From assembly GCF_042652965.1 (NCBI RefSeq), contig NZ_JBHSHL010000007.1:1-64000 (forward strand): a stretch of DNA of 64,000 bases, read 5' to 3'. The position numbers were made by a program, and so were the translations under genes. The notes beneath the pieces are model-generated. The model worked only from the letters and a program-made list of their open reading frames with translations, was not told the origin of the DNA and ran no database searches. Shown piece by piece: positions 53,844 to 62,717 of this stretch; position 1 is the stretch's first letter, and every line of letters begins with the position of its first letter. Origin of the DNA: Filifactor villosus. Its GTDB lineage: Bacteria > Bacillota > Clostridia > Peptostreptococcales > Filifactoraceae.

Positions 53844-54971
53844 TTAAATGTGTAATTCACAAGCCTTTACATATTTTCCGAAGTTGTTTTCAAGAAGGGA
53901 TTCTTCAATCGTCTTGAGATAGTCTCTCTTTTCGGTTTTGAAATCCTTATAGTATTCTTGACGCAGGTATTTGTTGATCTCAAAGATGCAATATCTGACT
54001 TTGGTGTCAAATTTTTTGGTACGCTGATACGTCAGATTTACCATCCTCAAAAAATACTCATAATTCTCCTGTTGAAACGGAAGGCCCAAGTCTTTTCTGT
54101 CTTTCAAAAGCTGCATTGTAACATAGATACTGTCAATGTTTCTGGGACTTTTAGGAGACGATGTGATAGAGCCTTCAGTCAAAAAATACTTATATACCGG
54201 TTCTTCGATTACATAACCCCTGATATGATCTCCATAGATGAGGGCTGAATTGATGCTGTCCTCAAACCAATATTTTTCAGGAAAGATGATCCGATCAAAA
54301 ATATTTCTGCGTAAGAGCTTGCCACACGAGAATCCCTTTAATGTGCCTAAAGGATGTTCTATTTCCCCGCTTTCAGAAACTTTTTCTTTTCGCTCCGTTC
54401 CATCCTTCAAGACCCTCATCATCCCGCCTTCAACAATATCATAGTCCTTTTTTTCAGAAGCTTTAAGAAGTTTCTCGACTGCTCCTTCCGCCAAAATATC
54501 GTCATCATCCACAAAAAGTATATACTTTGCCTTTGAAGTATCGATCCCAGTGTTCCTGGCGTTCGACACCCCTTTGTTTTCCTGATTTATAATGGTTACA
54601 TTCGGATAGGTCCTGTATCTCTCAAGTATTTCTTCCGTGTTATCCTTTGAACCGTCGTTTACAAAAATATATTCGACTTTGTATTTGTCATTCTTAGGTA
54701 TATTCGACAAAATGGACTTTACACATCTTTCAACGAGATCCGCCCTATTGTATGTTGTCATTACGACAGATACATCGTACTTGTAATCCGCTTCGTCATC
54801 GGGAGTCTTATTCCTAACCGCACTTGATCTCACATCCTTATGAATACCGTTGAGATATCGATAACAATCCTCCCACGAAGACATATCACTCTTAAAGAAC
54901 ATAGCGGGAACCGTATGTTCCAGTACTTCGGCACTTCTCATTGCCACTCTTTTAACCTTGTTAAAAACCAT
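53844..54971 (-). CDS. Family 2 glycosyltransferase (paralogue of the one at 29570)
   Basis: The 375-residue GT-A enzyme starts its domain with YDVSVVMTTYNRADLVERC and has EYIFVNDGSKDNTEEIL and ILFVDDDDILAEG. It is collinear and strongly similar over its whole length to the protein at 29570-30712. It lies on the edge of the GDP-fucose/polysaccharide region and probably decorates the same glycan. GGAGG precedes the ATG, and a terminator follows. Donor and acceptor unknown. Confidence 0.9.
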   Translation of the reverse strand: MVFNKVKRVAMRSAEVLEHTVPAMFFKSDMSSWEDCYRYLNGIHKDVRSSAVRNKTPDDEADYKYDVSVVMTTYNRADLVERCVKSILSNIPKNDKYKVEYIFVNDGSKDNTEEILERYRTYPNVTIINQENKGVSNARNTGIDTSKAKYILFVDDDDILAEGAVEKLLKASEKKDYDIVEGGMMRVLKDGTERKEKVSESGEIEHPLGTLKGFSCGKLLRRNIFDRIIFPEKYWFEDSINSALIYGDHIRGYVIEEPVYKYFLTEGSITSSPKSPRNIDSIYVTMQLLKDRKDLGLPFQQENYEYFLRMVNLTYQRTKKFDTKVRYCIFEINKYLRQEYYKDFKTEKRDYLKTIEESLLENNFGKYVKACELHI

Positions 54972-55628
54972 GTCTTATACCTCCTCGTCTCTTAGGAAAA
55001 CACTACACTCTCGGGGAAATACAAAAGAGAAGATAACTCTGTTGCTCAAGTTCGGTCAAATGTTTCAAAATCCTCCCGTATTTGCCCTACACTATCAAAA
55101 TATTTTCAAAAACACGGTCAAAACAAAGCACAGCATCACAGTCAAAATCCTTTGTTGAAGGTGGACAAATTTGAATTAACAAATTTGAATTGAATTAAAG
55201 AAACACTACACAAAAATACACAATTCTTTTTTGTATTACTCGATACAATTACTTCTCGGGTTGATACCGATATGGTTTAAATTCTACAAGCCTCTCAAAA
55301 ATACCTTCCATCTTTACACAGTTCACACGACATTTTAATCGGATTGTAGTATTATTCCATTAAATATAAAATAATACCACAAAATAGCGAAATAAATGAA
55401 AGCAACATTCCTATTTTTCAAACACAGAAATTTTTCGGAATAAATCCTTTTAAAGGGGTATGTTTCGTAAAGAGGCGCTTCCCACACTTTGTCGAGTGAT
55501 ACTTTGTTCTCTTATACGAATCTCCGGATGAATCGTTGTACTGTACAAAACCGTGTTGTATAATCGTTCAAGCGTTTCAGAGCCTATATTGTTTTTACAA
55601 GTTGCATATTTATCGAGGAATAGTATTA
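54972..55628. other. Intergenic region with degraded repeat pieces
   Basis: No gene is seen. ACATTTTAATCGGATTGTAGTA (55334-55355; first 20 bases ACATTTTAATCGGATTGTAG) is shared with 36735 and resembles a B terminus. Confidence 0.4.
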
Positions 55629-55772
55629 GGCGATACCTCACAATTCAAAAGATTGGTATAAAATCAATCTTGTGCAAAGGATGAAGTTCTTTAAGATATT
55701 GATATGACCAACCTCTGCATTTTATTCAATCTAAGAAAAACCGGAAGATTGCTCTTGTGCACTCTTTCCTTA
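55629..55772 (+). repeat. Family C intergenic repeat, copy C6
   Basis: GGCGATACCTCACAATTCAA at the left, ATCAATCTTGTGCAAAGGAT and AAGATATTGATATGACCAAC inside, and TTGCTCTTGTGCACTCTTTC at the right. Confidence 0.75.
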
Positions 55773-55856
55773 TATCTATTTTGGGACCAAGAAAATTCGA
55801 TTTATCTTCTATGGAGCACAAGTCATCGGCATCCATGACTCAGACAATAACAGTAT
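55773..55856 (+). repeat. Family A element, copy A14 (left end missing)
   Basis: TATATCTATTTTGGGACCAA, TTTATCTTCTATGGAGCACA and ACAATAACAGTAT follow directly on C6. Confidence 0.65.
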
Positions 55857-55894
55857 AGGATTACCTTCCTCGTTTTGGAAATATCCAAGGTTCT

Positions 55895-57586
55895 TTACTG
55901 AAACAGGTGTTTCTCAATATCAAGACGGATCTCTTCTTCCCTAGCTCTCGCCTCTTCTTCACAACTCGCTCTGACACAGAGATAAGCCTTCAACTTGGGC
56001 TCGGTCCCCGAGGGCCGGACTGTGAAGGAGGAGTCTGCTTCCAAGATATACTTAAGTACATCGGACTTGGGAAGAGCGTCGATTCCGTTTGCATAATCGA
56101 GGACTTGCAGGGTTTTTCTTCCTGCGATCTCGCCGATTCCGTTTCGGAAGGTATCCATAATGCCCTTCATTTTCTCAAAACCTTGTATTCCCTCGAATTC
56201 ATAAGAATGAAGGGTGTTGAGGCAGTATCCGTATTTGTCATAGAGTTGTTTCAACTTCTCCGAGAGGGATATTCCTCTCGTCTTGTAGAAGGCAAACATC
56301 TCGCAGGTAAGGAAGGCTGCATTGACAGCATCTTTGTCCCTCACATACGTGCCGCTCAAATATCCGCAACTTTCTTCAAAACCGAAAATATAGTCGTTTT
56401 CTCTTCCTTCTTCTTCCATGTATCCTATTTGTTCTCCGATGAACTTAAATCCCGTAAGAACGTTTATCGTCTCCACAGCGTAGTTTTGCGCGATCTTCTC
56501 CGCCATGTCCGTCGTTACAATGGTCTTGATCATCACGGGAGAACTCGGCATGGTTCCAAGCTCTTTTCTTGCGGCACAGATATAATCAAACAACAATACC
56601 CCGATCTCGTTTCCTGTGAGAAGGGTATAGCCTTCTCCTTCTTTGACTGCAACCCCCAACCTGTCGCAGTCCGGATCGGTCGCCAAAAACAATTCAGCCT
56701 TCAACTGTTCGGCGTACTGCACTCCAAGTCTCATTGCTTCTTCTATCTCAGGGTTGGGATAGGGGCAGGTAGGGAAGGTTCCGTCCGGTTCAGCCTGTTC
56801 TTTGACTACACTGACCTTTTTGTAACCGCTTTCACGCAGAACCCTCGTCACAGGCTCCAAGCCCGCTCCGTGCAAGGATGAGTATACGATGGACACGTCC
56901 TTGTCCACCTCGGTATTCTCATCCAAAACAGATTGTTTTTTTACTTCTTCGATAAAGTTCGTGACAACTTCTTCTCCGATAAATTCGATCTTCCCCAACT
57001 CTTTCGCCTTGTCAAACTGCAACCTCAAAACATCTTGGAAGATGTCCAAGGCCTCTATCTCCCCAAAGATCTCATCAGCAACGCTCGTCGTAATCTGACA
57101 ACCTTGAGAGTTGTATACCTTGTAGCCGTTGTACTTCGAAGGATTGTGAGAAGCTGTCACCATGACCCCCGCACAACAGCCCAAACTCCGAACGGCAAAA
57201 GAAACACAGGGAGTCGGCATCAGGCGGTCAAAAAGGAAAGCCTTGATGCCGTTGGCGGCAAAAACTTCCGCCGCTGTCCTTGCAAATACCTCGGACTTAA
57301 TCCTCGAATCGTAGCCGATCGCCACTTGGCGCTGTTCCCGAGGCACCTGCTTTAGGATGTAGTTTGCAAGGCCCTGAGACGCTTTTGCCACAGTGTAGAT
57401 GTTGACACGGGAACTTCCCGCTCCGATCACTCCGCGAAGACCTCCCGTACCGAATTCCAGATTTTTGTAGAAGGCTTCCCGGACCTCTTCTTCCTTCCAC
57501 GAAGCCATTTCCTTTATCAAGTCCGGATCTTCTTTTGCGTTTTTCATCCACAGCTCATACTGCTGAGTAATTTCCTGTCTATCCAT
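55895..57586 (-). CDS. Phosphoglucomutase/phosphomannomutase (PgcA-like)
   Basis: Interconverts hexose-1- and hexose-6-phosphates. The 563-residue enzyme has the phosphoserine loop VTASHNPSKYNGYKVY, metal site DPDCDRLGV, sugar-binding loop FGFEESCGYL and phosphate-binding tail VRPSGTEPKLKAYL. The GFEES loop and length place it with PgcA-type alpha-phosphoglucomutases, some of which also use mannose phosphates. In this locus, that would supply mannose-1-phosphate for ManC. Start at 57586 is set by AAGGAGAATAAG; an upstream in-frame start is less good. Confidence 0.9.
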   Translation of the reverse strand: MDRQEITQQYELWMKNAKEDPDLIKEMASWKEEEVREAFYKNLEFGTGGLRGVIGAGSSRVNIYTVAKASQGLANYILKQVPREQRQVAIGYDSRIKSEVFARTAAEVFAANGIKAFLFDRLMPTPCVSFAVRSLGCCAGVMVTASHNPSKYNGYKVYNSQGCQITTSVADEIFGEIEALDIFQDVLRLQFDKAKELGKIEFIGEEVVTNFIEEVKKQSVLDENTEVDKDVSIVYSSLHGAGLEPVTRVLRESGYKKVSVVKEQAEPDGTFPTCPYPNPEIEEAMRLGVQYAEQLKAELFLATDPDCDRLGVAVKEGEGYTLLTGNEIGVLLFDYICAARKELGTMPSSPVMIKTIVTTDMAEKIAQNYAVETINVLTGFKFIGEQIGYMEEEGRENDYIFGFEESCGYLSGTYVRDKDAVNAAFLTCEMFAFYKTRGISLSEKLKQLYDKYGYCLNTLHSYEFEGIQGFEKMKGIMDTFRNGIGEIAGRKTLQVLDYANGIDALPKSDVLKYILEADSSFTVRPSGTEPKLKAYLCVRASCEEEARAREEEIRLDIEKHLFQ

Positions 57587-57691
57587 CTTATTCTCCTTAT
57601 TTCTTGTCTTACGATCCACTTTCTCGATCTGTTTTCAGTAAAACAGGGACAGTATCTCAAGTCGTTTCCAAGGATGGACCATCCTTCCTTC

Positions 57692-58735
57692 TCAACAACT
57701 TACTTTCAGCATTTGAAGGTTTCCGTGGATTTTCATCGGCACGGAACTTGCGGGTACAAAGATGCAGTCCCCTTTGAAGAAGTGGATGTACCTCTCTTGA
57801 CCGAAAATCAGCACCCCACATCCGTCAATGCAGAGAAAGACTTGAAAGGAGTCCGGTCCGCTTTGAAACTCCGCCATCTGCCTATTCCTTTCCGTATTGA
57901 TCAAAAGGCGTTCCACCTGAAAGTACTTGCATCTGCAAAGAAGCTCCGATGCACAGCCTCTTCTGTATTTAAGGACCCTCATAGGTTGCACGGGTTCCTT
58001 CTGCTCTGCCATATTCGCAACATCCAAGGCCTTTTCAATATGAAGTTCCCTCAACCTGCCGTCTTTATCAACCCGATTGTAGTCATAGAGACGATAGGTC
58101 AGGTTGGAACTTTGTTGGATCTCGGCAATCAAAGAACCCGCTCCGATAGCATGTACCGTTCCCGCCTTGATAAAAAAAACATCATCCTTCTCGATCCTCT
58201 TCTTCTGCAAATACTTCTCGATTCTCTTGTTCTCTATGCTCTTTCTGATCTGCTCTTTGGTTACCTCACTGTGAAAACCGTAGATCAGCTTGGAGTCTTT
58301 TTTGGCATCGAGGACATACCACATCTCCGTCTTTCCTTTCGAGCCGTTCTCATGCCGATATGCGTACTCATCGTCGGGATGTACTTGGACGGACAGGTCT
58401 TTAGCGGCATCGATCAATTTGATCAGTACGGGCAGTTCTCCGCCGGTCTGTACATCACTCCCCAGAAAAGAAGGATTCTCCTTCAAAACTTCGAGCAAGG
58501 TCCGCCCTCGATATCGTCCGCTGTCCACCGTGGACAGTCCGTCGGGATGGGTGGAACACTCCCAGGTCTCCGCCAGGGGGTAGGCCTCTATACCTTTGGA
58601 AAAATCATCGTTCAAGCGTCTTCCTCCCCAAAGATAATCTTTGTAAGCCGGCTTGAGAAGAAAGGGCTCATTCTTTGAAGAACTCGTATCCGGGTTCCTA
58701 TTCTTCCAATTCGAATTTTTGTTTATCATCGACAC
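57692..58735 (-). CDS. manA: Class I mannose-6-phosphate isomerase
   Basis: Interconverts fructose-6-P and mannose-6-P, the entry to GDP-mannose. The 347-residue cupin enzyme has the zinc ligands in LSVQVHPDDEYA and GKTEMWYVLDA, plus FIKAGTVHAIGAG; LKPAYKDYLWGGRRL is the usual N-terminal region. The start is GTG at 58735 or ATG at 58729, both behind AAGGAG. It overlaps manC by 38 nt, so the two are coupled. Confidence 0.92.
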   Translation of the reverse strand: MSMINKNSNWKNRNPDTSSSKNEPFLLKPAYKDYLWGGRRLNDDFSKGIEAYPLAETWECSTHPDGLSTVDSGRYRGRTLLEVLKENPSFLGSDVQTGGELPVLIKLIDAAKDLSVQVHPDDEYAYRHENGSKGKTEMWYVLDAKKDSKLIYGFHSEVTKEQIRKSIENKRIEKYLQKKRIEKDDVFFIKAGTVHAIGAGSLIAEIQQSSNLTYRLYDYNRVDKDGRLRELHIEKALDVANMAEQKEPVQPMRVLKYRRGCASELLCRCKYFQVERLLINTERNRQMAEFQSGPDSFQVFLCIDGCGVLIFGQERYIHFFKGDCIFVPASSVPMKIHGNLQMLKVSC

Positions 58736-60014
58736 TAATCTCCTTACCTAACTGCACTTCAATTAGTTTCAGTTCCGTTTCGGCAATGATCGTGTGTCTA
58801 CACCCTGCCTCCATAGTAATGACATCGCCTGCTTGGACCATCTGCTGCATCCCGTCTACAATCGTTTTTCCCCTTCCCGAGATAACGGTCCATACCTCAT
58901 TTCGTCTATCGTGACTGTGATAGTTCATCCGATGTCCGGGACGCAGGGTGACCTTAATGGTCAAACTCTCCTCTTCTATGTCCAAGACACGAAAACTTCC
59001 CCAAGACTTATCCGCAAACATGATCCTTCCGCTTATCTCATCGACGAAAGGTTTGATATAGCTCGATTGTTGTTTGTCCGAGACGAGAATCCCTTCCGGA
59101 CTTGCGGATATCACCGCATCCTTGAGCCCCATACAGAGAATCGGCACATCCAGTTCATTGATGACATGCACATTGTCACAGGTCTCGTTAAGGATTGCTT
59201 CTCCGATCTTGATCTCCTCCATGGCTTCCGTAAGAGTGTTCCAAGTCCCAAGATCTTTCCACTGTCCCGAAAAGCGAAGAACTTCAATCTCCTCTTCTTT
59301 TTCCGCCACAGCGTAGTCAAAACTGATCTTCGTCATATCTTCGTACCTGTCATAGAGGTCTTCGTAATCCTTAAAGTCGATCAATTCATGGGCCTTATCG
59401 AGCATATAACCCACCTTATAGGCAAAGACTCCCCCGTTCCACAAGGCTCCCGCATCGATGTAAGTTTGAGCGGTCTTAGTGTCCGGTTTCTCCTTGAAGC
59501 TCTCTACCTTACTCACATCATCCTTGTTTTCGGGAAGGATGTATCCGTATTTCTCACTCGGATAAGTCGGCTCGATGCCCATGAGACACAAGTTGGAGTT
59601 TCCCTGTTTCGCCAATTCTCCCAGTTTTTTTATCGTCTTGAAATATTCCTCATCGACATAGGGATCGACGGGACAAACGACGACGGAATCTTCTCTGCTC
59701 ACTCCCCTTACATCGTGTAAGTAGGCAGTTGCAAGCGCAATAGCAGGAAAAGTGTCCCGTCTGCAAGGTTCGACGCAAATATTTACCTTGTCGCCGATCT
59801 GGTTATGGATCGAAGACACCTGAGACTTGGAAGTCGCGACCGTGATCTGCGCACCTTCATCTACCTGTTTAATCTGTCTGTACATCCTCTGTACCATTGA
59901 TTCATAACTTCCGTCTTCTTTCTTAAATATCTTGATGAACTGTTTGGAGCGCACGTCATTGGAAAGGGGCCACAGTCTCTTTCCCGAACCTCCCGACAGC
60001 AAAATAATATTCAT
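58698..60014 (-). CDS. manC: Mannose-1-phosphate guanylyltransferase with C-terminal cupin (type II PMI) domain
   Basis: Makes GDP-mannose from GTP and mannose-1-P. The N-terminal nucleotidyltransferase has ILLSGGSGKRLWPLS and VVCPVDPYVDEEYF, with FKEKPDTKTAQTYI further on. The last 110 residues are a cupin (GHRMNYHSHDRRNEVWTVI, AGDVITMEAGCRHTI) like type II phosphomannose isomerase. The 438-residue length is a little short for the family. With a separate manA next door, the isomerase step may be duplicated or the cupin may be regulatory. Confidence 0.92.
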   Translation of the reverse strand: MNIILLSGGSGKRLWPLSNDVRSKQFIKIFKKEDGSYESMVQRMYRQIKQVDEGAQITVATSKSQVSSIHNQIGDKVNICVEPCRRDTFPAIALATAYLHDVRGVSREDSVVVCPVDPYVDEEYFKTIKKLGELAKQGNSNLCLMGIEPTYPSEKYGYILPENKDDVSKVESFKEKPDTKTAQTYIDAGALWNGGVFAYKVGYMLDKAHELIDFKDYEDLYDRYEDMTKISFDYAVAEKEEEIEVLRFSGQWKDLGTWNTLTEAMEEIKIGEAILNETCDNVHVINELDVPILCMGLKDAVISASPEGILVSDKQQSSYIKPFVDEISGRIMFADKSWGSFRVLDIEEESLTIKVTLRPGHRMNYHSHDRRNEVWTVISGRGKTIVDGMQQMVQAGDVITMEAGCRHTIIAETELKLIEVQLGKEISVDDKQKFELEE

Positions 60015-60061
60015 GAGAATCTCTCCTTCTCTGATTTCCCTCTCTCGAAAAAATTCGCTTC

Positions 60062-61006
60062 TTACCTCTGAGCTCTATTGGGATTATTCAAAAAATCTTC
60101 ATAGGCCAATCGGATCCCGTCTCTCAATTCCGTCTTGTATTTCCAACCCAAGGCTTCCAACTTGGATACATCGAGGAGCTTTCTCGGAGTTCCGTCCGGC
60201 TTATCCGTATCCCAAACGATGGAGCCTTTATAGCCTACGATTTCCGAAACGAGTTCAGTGAGTTTTTTTATCGTAATCTCTTTTCCGGTTCCCACATTGA
60301 CGGTTTGATTTCCCGAATAGTTGTTCATCAGGAATACGCAGGCATCCGCCAAATCGTCCACATAGAGGAACTCTCTTAGAGGAGTGCCCGTTCCCCAACA
60401 GGCTACCTCTGGAACGCCCCCTTCCTTCGCTTCGTGAAAACGACGGATCAGAGCCGGAAGAACATGGCTGTTTGTCGGATGATAATTGTCATTCGGACCG
60501 TAAAGGTTCGTAGGCATCACGGATATATAGTCGGTCCCATACTGTCTGTTCAAATATTCACAGTATTTAAGACCCGATATCTTAGCCAAAGCATAGGCCT
60601 CATTCGTCTCCTCCAGAGAACCTGTCAACAAACAGGACTCCGGCATAGGCTGAGGTGCAAACTTAGGGTAGATACACGAAGATCCGAGAAATTCGAGTTT
60701 CTTGCATCCGTTCTTCCATGCGCTGTGGATCACGTTCATCTCCATCACCATATTCTCATACATAAAGTCTGCAAGGGCGGAGCTGTTTGCCACGATCCCT
60801 CCGACTTTGGCCGCAGCCAAAAAGACGTAATCGGGTCTTTCCTCCTCAAAGAAGGTCTCTACCTCCTCCTGGCGGCACAAGTCGAGTTCTTTATGAGTCC
60901 TGGTAACAATATTGTTGTAGCCCTCGGCCTCCAATCTTCTTACAATGGCGGAGCCCACCATGCCCCTATGTCCCGCAACATAGATCTTATCGTTTTGTTT
61001 CATCAT
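60062..61006 (-). CDS. fcl: GDP-L-fucose synthase
   Basis: Epimerises and reduces GDP-4-keto-6-deoxymannose to GDP-L-fucose with NADPH. The 314-residue SDR enzyme has the nucleotide motif VAGHRGMVGSAIVRRL, the active-site LGSSCIYPKFAPQPM, YALAKISGLKYCEYL (Tyr-x3-Lys) and MPTNLYGPNDNYHP. I used the ATG at 61006, placed behind GGAAG. Last step of the pathway, 47 bp upstream of manC. Confidence 0.95.
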   Translation of the reverse strand: MMKQNDKIYVAGHRGMVGSAIVRRLEAEGYNNIVTRTHKELDLCRQEEVETFFEEERPDYVFLAAAKVGGIVANSSALADFMYENMVMEMNVIHSAWKNGCKKLEFLGSSCIYPKFAPQPMPESCLLTGSLEETNEAYALAKISGLKYCEYLNRQYGTDYISVMPTNLYGPNDNYHPTNSHVLPALIRRFHEAKEGGVPEVACWGTGTPLREFLYVDDLADACVFLMNNYSGNQTVNVGTGKEITIKKLTELVSEIVGYKGSIVWDTDKPDGTPRKLLDVSKLEALGWKYKTELRDGIRLAYEDFLNNPNRAQR

Positions 61007-61071
61007 TTCTTTCAACTTCCTTCCGACCGTTTATGTCATCCGCTTTGTTTCTTTGATTACAGGTTTATCTT

Positions 61072-61186
61072 ATACTACTATCCGTTTGAAGAGTTGATAT
61101 CAATACTCTGTATTTTATGGGGAATGAAACGATTTTTCGTATTTTGGGAAGCGGGTATAGCCACGCTTCGATTGGAGAATAGTAAT
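61072..61186 (-). repeat. Family A MITE-like element, copy A15
   Basis: TACTACTATCCGTTTGAAGA at the left; GGTATAGCCACGCTTCGATT and GGAGAATAGTA at the right. It sits between gmd and fcl, inside what is probably one operon. Confidence 0.75.
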
Positions 61187-61213
61187 AAGATCGTGACTTT
61201 TGTTTCGCTCTAT

Positions 61214-62266
61214 TTAAGCCTTTCCCCTTCTTCTCGCTTCTTCTTTGGCAAGGTTTCGGTCATGTTCGGCCATCAATCTGATCAGCTCTTCATAGCTCGT
61301 CTTCTGAGGATTCCATCCCAAAACATTCTTCGCCTTGCTCGGATCTCCCCAGAGATTATCGACATCTGTCGGTCTGAACCATGCAGGATTGACACATACA
61401 AGCATCTTTCCCGTCTTTACATCATAGCCCTTTTCATCCAGGCCGCTTCCTTCCCATCGAAGTGTGATTCCATTTGCCGCAAAAGCTTTTTCGGTGAAGT
61501 CCCTGACCGTATGCTGTTCTCCCGTCGCGATCACAAAGTCCTCAGGTACATCGTGTTGGAGCATGAGCCACATACACTCGACATAGTCCTTGGCGTAACC
61601 CCAGTCCCTCAAAGAATCCATATTTCCAAGTTCGAGATGATCTTGGAGTCCCTCTGCGATCCTTCCCGCAGCGAGGGTGATCTTTCTTGTTACAAAATTT
61701 TCTCCGCGACGTTCGGACTCGTGATTGAACAAAATCCCGTTTACCGCAAACATCCCGTATGCTTCCCTGTACTCCTTGGTGATCCAAAAGCCGTACTGTT
61801 TTGCCACTGCATACGGACTGTAGGGATGAAACGGAGTTGTCTCTTTTTGAGGAACTTCTTCGACTTTTCCGTACAACTCCGATGTCGATGCCTGATATAT
61901 CCTTGTCTTATCGGTCAAATTTAAGATCCGGACCGCCTCCAGGACACGCAAGACTCCGATGGCATCGATGTCTCCCGAATACTCCGGTACATCGAAAGAG
62001 ACCTGAACATGGGACTGTGCCGCCAGGTTGTAGATCTCATCCGGTTGAACCATGTTTATGATCCGAATCAAAGAGGAAGAGTCCGAAAGATCTCCGTCGT
62101 GCAGTCTAATAGAGCCTGCTTCAATCAAATGATCTATCCTCTGCGTGTTGGACACCGAGGCTCTTCTTACCATTCCATGTACTTCGTAGCCCTTCTCCAA
62201 AAGAAATTCGGCTAAATAAGAACCGTCCTGTCCCGTAATTCCGGTTATCAAAGCTATCTTCTTCAT
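61214..62266 (-). CDS. gmd: GDP-mannose 4,6-dehydratase
   Basis: Converts GDP-D-mannose to GDP-4-keto-6-deoxy-D-mannose. The 350-residue SDR enzyme has ALITGITGQDGSYLAEFLL, YNLAAQSHVQVSFDVPEY, ASTSELYGKVEEVPQ and YSPYAVAKQYG (Tyr-x3-Lys), then NHESERRGENFVTRKI. Start at 62266, because GGAGGAG lies directly before it and inside a longer in-frame extension. It feeds Fcl downstream. Confidence 0.96.
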   Translation of the reverse strand: MKKIALITGITGQDGSYLAEFLLEKGYEVHGMVRRASVSNTQRIDHLIEAGSIRLHDGDLSDSSSLIRIINMVQPDEIYNLAAQSHVQVSFDVPEYSGDIDAIGVLRVLEAVRILNLTDKTRIYQASTSELYGKVEEVPQKETTPFHPYSPYAVAKQYGFWITKEYREAYGMFAVNGILFNHESERRGENFVTRKITLAAGRIAEGLQDHLELGNMDSLRDWGYAKDYVECMWLMLQHDVPEDFVIATGEQHTVRDFTEKAFAANGITLRWEGSGLDEKGYDVKTGKMLVCVNPAWFRPTDVDNLWGDPSKAKNVLGWNPQKTSYEELIRLMAEHDRNLAKEEARRRGKA

Positions 62267-62407
62267 AATCTCCTCCAAATCAAAATCTTATCGAAATTCC
62301 ACCTGATCAAAAAATAAATGAAGTATACGCGGACAAAATCTTTCAAACGGATTAAGATGTTTTAGAAAAATAATGCCCAAAGACACACCATATTTTTTGC
62401 GGTTTTA

Positions 62408-62519
62408 ATACTATTCTCCGATAAAAGTATGGTTATATCCACACCCTCAGATACAAAAATCTATTTTATAGTTATAGAATAAAGACATTGATATTCATCG
62501 TTCCAACGAACAATAGTAT
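62408..62519 (+). repeat. Family A MITE-like element, copy A16 (subfamily of A6)
   Basis: TACTATTCTCCGATAAAAGT at the left, CGAACAATAGTA at the right, TAA on both flanks. Its middle (GTTATATCCACACCCTCAG, ACATTGATATTCATC) is closer to A6 than to the main type. Confidence 0.8.
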
Positions 62520-62544
62520 AAAATACAGAAAATCTTTGAAATAA

Positions 62545-62612
62545 ACGGTTCCAAGAATGTATTGTCCATGCAAAAAGATTTGACACTATTTTTTGAATGA
62601 TGTGGTATCTCT
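62545..62612 (-). repeat. Family C repeat fragment, copy C10
   Basis: Minus strand GAGAGATACCACATCATTCA and AAAAAATAGTGTCAAATC match the left end of C. Nothing else is seen in 62613-62717. Confidence 0.5.
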
Positions 62613-62717
62613 CCAACACAGTTTTCGTATTAACCAAAAGAAATGACGGGATAGTAACTCCTGTATCCGACGTTCCCTGCTCAAACAATGATCTTCTCCC
62701 ATCATTGTCTTTATCGT

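Noticed and set aside
60434..61924. 496-codon plus-strand frame
   Set aside because: It is antisense to fcl and gmd and crosses an A repeat. The minus-strand genes are unmistakable.
2402..62612. Regular repeats as a CRISPR array
   Set aside because: The A, B and C repeats are over 100 bp, dispersed, in both orientations and have terminal inverted repeats. No short repeats with even spacers were found.
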